Shown: piece by piece, positions 63,568 to 64,000 of the stretch
Layout: each line of letters opens with the position of its first letter
How positions within the stretch are numbered: the first letter of the stretch is position 1
NCBI GenBank assembly: GCA_040224245.1
Contig: JBEGIR010000073.1
Location: forward strand, 56,304-120,303
DNA: 64,000 nt
Direction: 5' to 3'
Origin: Puniceicoccaceae bacterium
Lineage (GTDB): Bacteria; Verrucomicrobiota; Verrucomicrobiia; Opitutales; JAFGAQ01
Translations under genes and position numbers: made by a program
Notes under the pieces: model-generated
What the model saw: only the letters and a program-made list of their open reading frames with translations
Databases searched by the model: none
Told to the model about the DNA's origin: nothing

Positions 63568-64000
63568 CCATTCTTAACACCAGCAGGACGCAGTTTTTTA
63601 ACCACAGATGCCTCAGATGGCACAGAGGAGGTAAGAACGGTGGGGGAAAATCTGTGTTTTCTGTGCTATCTGTGGTTCCATTCTTTCTTCCTCCAGCAGG
63701 ACGCGGTTTTTAACCACAGATGCCTCAGATGGCACAGAGAGGTAAGAACGGTGGGGGACTTATCTGTGTTTTCTGTGCTATCTGTGGTTCCATTCTTTCT
63801 TCCTCCAGCAGGACGTGGTTTTTTAACCACAGATGCCTCAGATGACACAGAGAGGGTAAGAACGGTGGGGGACTTATCTGTGTTTTCTGTGCTATCTGTG
63901 GTTCCATTCTTTATTCCCGCCAGCAGGACGCGGTTTTTAACCACAGATGCCTCAGATGGCACAGAGGGGTTGAACGGTGGGGAACAATCTGTGTTTTCTG
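63568..64000. repeat. Tandem array 2 of the 113-bp repeat, cut by right edge (four copies visible)
   Basis: CAGCAGGACG at 63581, 63694, 63806 and 63921, spacing 112-115 bp. It begins with CCATTCTTAACAC, the part of the unit just before the marker, and continues beyond the window. Confidence 0.93.

Noticed and set aside
62139..63962. Many short frames on both strands over the 113-bp arrays
   Set aside because: They are translations of the repeat (HRCLRWHRG, LCHLRHLW-like text) and shift frame between units.

Overview
The window is 64 kb of a bacterial chromosome, dense in ordinary housekeeping genes. The short sigma-70 factor, the mcsA-mcsB-clpC set in a Gram-negative background (TorF-type outer-membrane protein, secretin, lipoproteins), the MetS/NSS transporter pair, the GldG/DUF4340 set, and GxxExxY genes among short repeats together suggest Verrucomicrobiota, probably class Opitutia (Puniceicoccales or relatives). 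This placement is inference from protein character only. No rRNA, tRNA or CRISPR array was recognised.

Layout. 1-3 kb: arginine biosynthesis argC-argJ-argB (argB cut by the left edge), then rplM-rpsI. 4-9 kb: outer-membrane protein, DUF423 protein, transaldolase, apt, an EEP-family enzyme with a NUDIX hydrolase. 9-13 kb: CNT nucleoside transporter, a lipoprotein, several small conserved proteins, a periplasmic redoxin. 13.5-18 kb: cysE, trxB, yjbQ, trmB, an M29 aminopeptidase and a Cys/Ala/Lys repeat secreted protein. 18.5-28.5 kb: HAD phosphatase, ABC ATPase, AlkC glycosylase, and a minus-strand run of ABC permease, GldG-like, DUF4340 and AsmA-like proteins. 28.6-35 kb: MBL-fold protein, pyk-trpE, rpoD, a class III aminotransferase. 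35-42 kb: two unknown exported proteins, clpC-mcsB-mcsA (protein arginine phosphorylation and proteolysis) and a branched-chain aminotransferase. 42-52 kb: Smr protein-rmuC, TPR protein, SDR, a beta-helix protein, HAD, and an NSS transporter with its MetS small subunit. 52-56 kb: metal P-type ATPase and a RAYT transposase. 56-62 kb: an outer-membrane secretin operon with two exported proteins. 62-64 kb: a 113-bp tandem repeat array split by a GxxExxY gene.

The most interesting content is repetitive. (1) A REP/RAYT system. A Y1-family REP-associated tyrosine transposase (55019-55573) lies between clusters of palindromes whose 5' foot is GTAG, the tetranucleotide known for RAYT-linked REPs. The same elements recur at 41.9-42.3, 45.7-46.0, 52.1-52.6, 54.8-55.0 and 55.7-56.1 kb. 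They occur as inverted pairs (BIMEs), as a triple tandem BIME, as a 22-bp half-REP array, and apparently as REPs nested in the loop of other REPs. (2) At least thirteen copies of a roughly 113-bp repeat surround a GxxExxY (PD-(D/E)XK-like) gene that occupies the place of most of one repeat unit.

Starts were moved inward from the longest reading frame where homology, signal peptide or spacing supported it. Those decisions are stated per gene.
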